This document shows, one piece after another, positions 4,583-5,607 of a stretch of 5,607 nucleotides of DNA (within the stretch, counting starts at the first letter, position 1; the number at the start of each line of letters is the position of its first letter). The stretch lies in assembly GCA_041485845.1 (NCBI GenBank), contig JBGPKH010000599.1, forward strand, positions 1 through 5,607, read 5' to 3'. Made by a program: the position numbers and the translations under genes. Source of the stretch: OMOG01 sp041485845 (GTDB lineage Bacteria; Acidobacteriota; Terriglobia; Bryobacterales; Bryobacteraceae). The notes below the pieces were generated by a model that was not told where the DNA came from, made no database searches, and worked only from the letters and a program-made list of their open reading frames with translations.

Positions 4583-5494
4583 TCACATGCTCATCATAAC
4601 GCGCCACGCTTTTTCGCGATGCCGCTGCGGTTTGCTGTCGGGGTGCAGGATCTCGGCCAGGACTTCGAAAGTTTCGACCACGCGCGGGCCCGGGCGATTG
4701 AAGTACTGATTACCGTCGGCCAGATAGACGCGATTGCCGCTGACAGCGCGCAGGTCGCGCCAGCCGGGGCGATCGGTGAGCCAGTACATTTCCTGTTCGG
4801 TGCGCGCGAGGTCGAATCCGCAGGGGGCGATGACGATGACGTCGGGATCGGCGGACCGCAGCTCGTCCCAGGTCATCCAGGGCGAGTGTTTGCCGGGTTC
4901 GCCGAAAAGGTTGATGCCGCCGGCGAGCGTGATCAACTCGGGGGTCCAGTTGCCGGCGGCCATGAGGGGCTCGATCCATTCGATGCAGGTGACGCGTGGC
5001 GAGGGCAATGCCGGCGGCACGACGGGCATGCGAGACTGCAACCCCGCGATGACGGCTTCGCCGGTGACCGGGATGCCGAGGGCGCAGGCCACACGGCGGA
5101 AATCGTCCCAAATGCCGGCCAGCGAATTCGGCTGCAATGAGACGATCTGCGGTTGGCCTTTCATGCCGCGGGCGATGGCCTGCTCCACATCGCGCAGGCT
5201 CACGGCGCAGACTTCGCATTGGATCTGCGTCAGGATGTGGGTGGGCTCCAGGCGCTCGATGACGTCCTCGAAAACGTCGTAGATGGAGACCGAAGTGCGC
5301 GCAGATTCCTTCACCAGCCGGTCGATCTCGCGGCTGTCGCCGTCCACCGGAATGCGCGGGCGGGTGCAGACGGGAAGCTGCTTCACCGACTCGGGGTAAT
5401 CGCATTCGTGCGAGCGGCCGACGAGGTGGTCGATCTGGCCGAGGGCGTCGACGATCTCGGTAGCACTGGCGATCAGTGAGATGATGCGGGGCAT
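4583..5494 (-). CDS. Cytosolic BtuF/FepB-like substrate-binding family protein (cobalamin-binding-protein type)
   Basis: 303 residues of the periplasmic-binding fold used by vitamin B12 and iron-siderophore ABC transporters: an N-lobe with ISLIASATEIVDALG (5-19) and LVGRSHECDYP (24-34), a linking helix around 100-140, and a C-lobe with PRVTCIEWIEPLMAAGNW (166-183) and NRVYLADGNQYFNRPGPRVV (254-273). Unlike transporter components it has no signal peptide or lipobox: the first strand begins at residue 4, so it should stay in the cytoplasm. No permease or ATPase gene is nearby. Several Cys sit in motifs I recall as typical of this subfamily: Cys31 in SHECDYP, CEVC at 93-96 and Cys225 in PCGFD. 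They could bind a metal or a cofactor. Such proteins are often labelled cobalamin-binding, which is by homology only. ATG 5494 lies 9 nt after the vapC stop without an obvious Shine-Dalgarno; no better start fits the fold. Confidence 0.9.
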   Translation of the reverse strand: MPRIISLIASATEIVDALGQIDHLVGRSHECDYPESVKQLPVCTRPRIPVDGDSREIDRLVKESARTSVSIYDVFEDVIERLEPTHILTQIQCEVCAVSLRDVEQAIARGMKGQPQIVSLQPNSLAGIWDDFRRVACALGIPVTGEAVIAGLQSRMPVVPPALPSPRVTCIEWIEPLMAAGNWTPELITLAGGINLFGEPGKHSPWMTWDELRSADPDVIVIAPCGFDLARTEQEMYWLTDRPGWRDLRAVSGNRVYLADGNQYFNRPGPRVVETFEVLAEILHPDSKPQRHREKAWRVMMSM

Positions 5495-5503
5495 GGGAGG
5501 CGA

Positions 5504-5607
5504 TCAGAACCGTTTCACTTCCAAGCCGGGGATACGGCCAAAATCCCGCACATTGCGGGTTGCAACAGCGTAACCCAGTTCCATAGCGGACGCCCCGATG
5601 ATGAGAT
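5504..5607 (-). CDS. vapC: PIN-domain toxin, VapC type (3' end only)
   Basis: Only the last 34 codons are in the window. They read LIIGASAMELGYAVATRNVR followed by DFGRIPGLEVKRF and a TGA at 5504-5506. This is the characteristic C-terminus of VapC toxins, with the TRNVRDF strand supplying the last acidic metal-binding residue of the Mg-dependent RNase site and the F-x-R-I-P-G-L ending. The partial codon at the edge fits the Asp that normally precedes LI. The cognate antitoxin (VapB) would lie outside the window. The stop is 9 nt from the next start, so the downstream genes may be transcribed with it. Confidence 0.88.
   Translation of the reverse strand, partial: LIIGASAMELGYAVATRNVRDFGRIPGLEVKRF

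Overview
The window is GC-rich and tightly packed, and nearly all of its genes lie on the minus strand. Three things point to an acidobacterium, probably of the Solibacter/Bryobacter type: a serine/threonine kinase with the ~80-residue N-terminal extension common there, an acidobacterial/planctomycete-type ECF sigma factor next to it, and a signal-peptide-less cobalamin/iron-type binding protein. This assignment is inferred from gene families remembered from such genomes; no search was run.

Right half (about 5607 down to 3080, minus strand): a compact, probably co-transcribed run. It starts with the 3' end of a PIN-domain (VapC-type) toxin gene. Nine bases later comes a cytosolic member of the BtuF/FepB-like binding-protein superfamily. 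One base after its stop comes a two-domain protein, cytidylate-kinase-like at the N-terminus and probably PD-(D/E)XK-like at the C-terminus. Its stop overlaps the start of hpt (hypoxanthine phosphoribosyltransferase) in an ATGA. The 1-nt gap and the 4-nt overlap suggest translational coupling.

Middle (3079 to 2276): after hpt there is no annotated gene for 344 bases. This gap holds a good sigma-70-type promoter on the minus strand (TTGCCA, 16 nt, TATACT). Downstream of it is an open frame that reads like a small zinc-ribbon protein but has no usable start codon and has Arg where the first Cys should be. It is probably a decayed gene or a remnant. On the plus strand, 2427-2735 encodes a 102-residue protein of unknown function. 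It is divergent from the sigma-factor gene, and the shared intergenic region carries a perfect GGGTCA-N5-TGACCC dyad, a repeat of one arm, and a perfect CCGGTTAACCGG palindrome.

Left half (2275 to 1, minus strand): an ECF sigma factor, then a small predicted secreted protein, then a Hanks-type serine/threonine kinase that runs off the window edge with its whole catalytic domain visible. A TATAAT box between the sigma gene and the secreted-protein gene suggests the last two genes can also be transcribed separately. The sigma factor lacks the acidic residues usual in region 2.2 and has Thr/Ser there. That fits a class of ECF factors activated by phosphorylation from a linked kinase, so this trio is a candidate signalling module. 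No tRNA, rRNA, CRISPR array, insertion sequence or convincing intrinsic terminator was seen.
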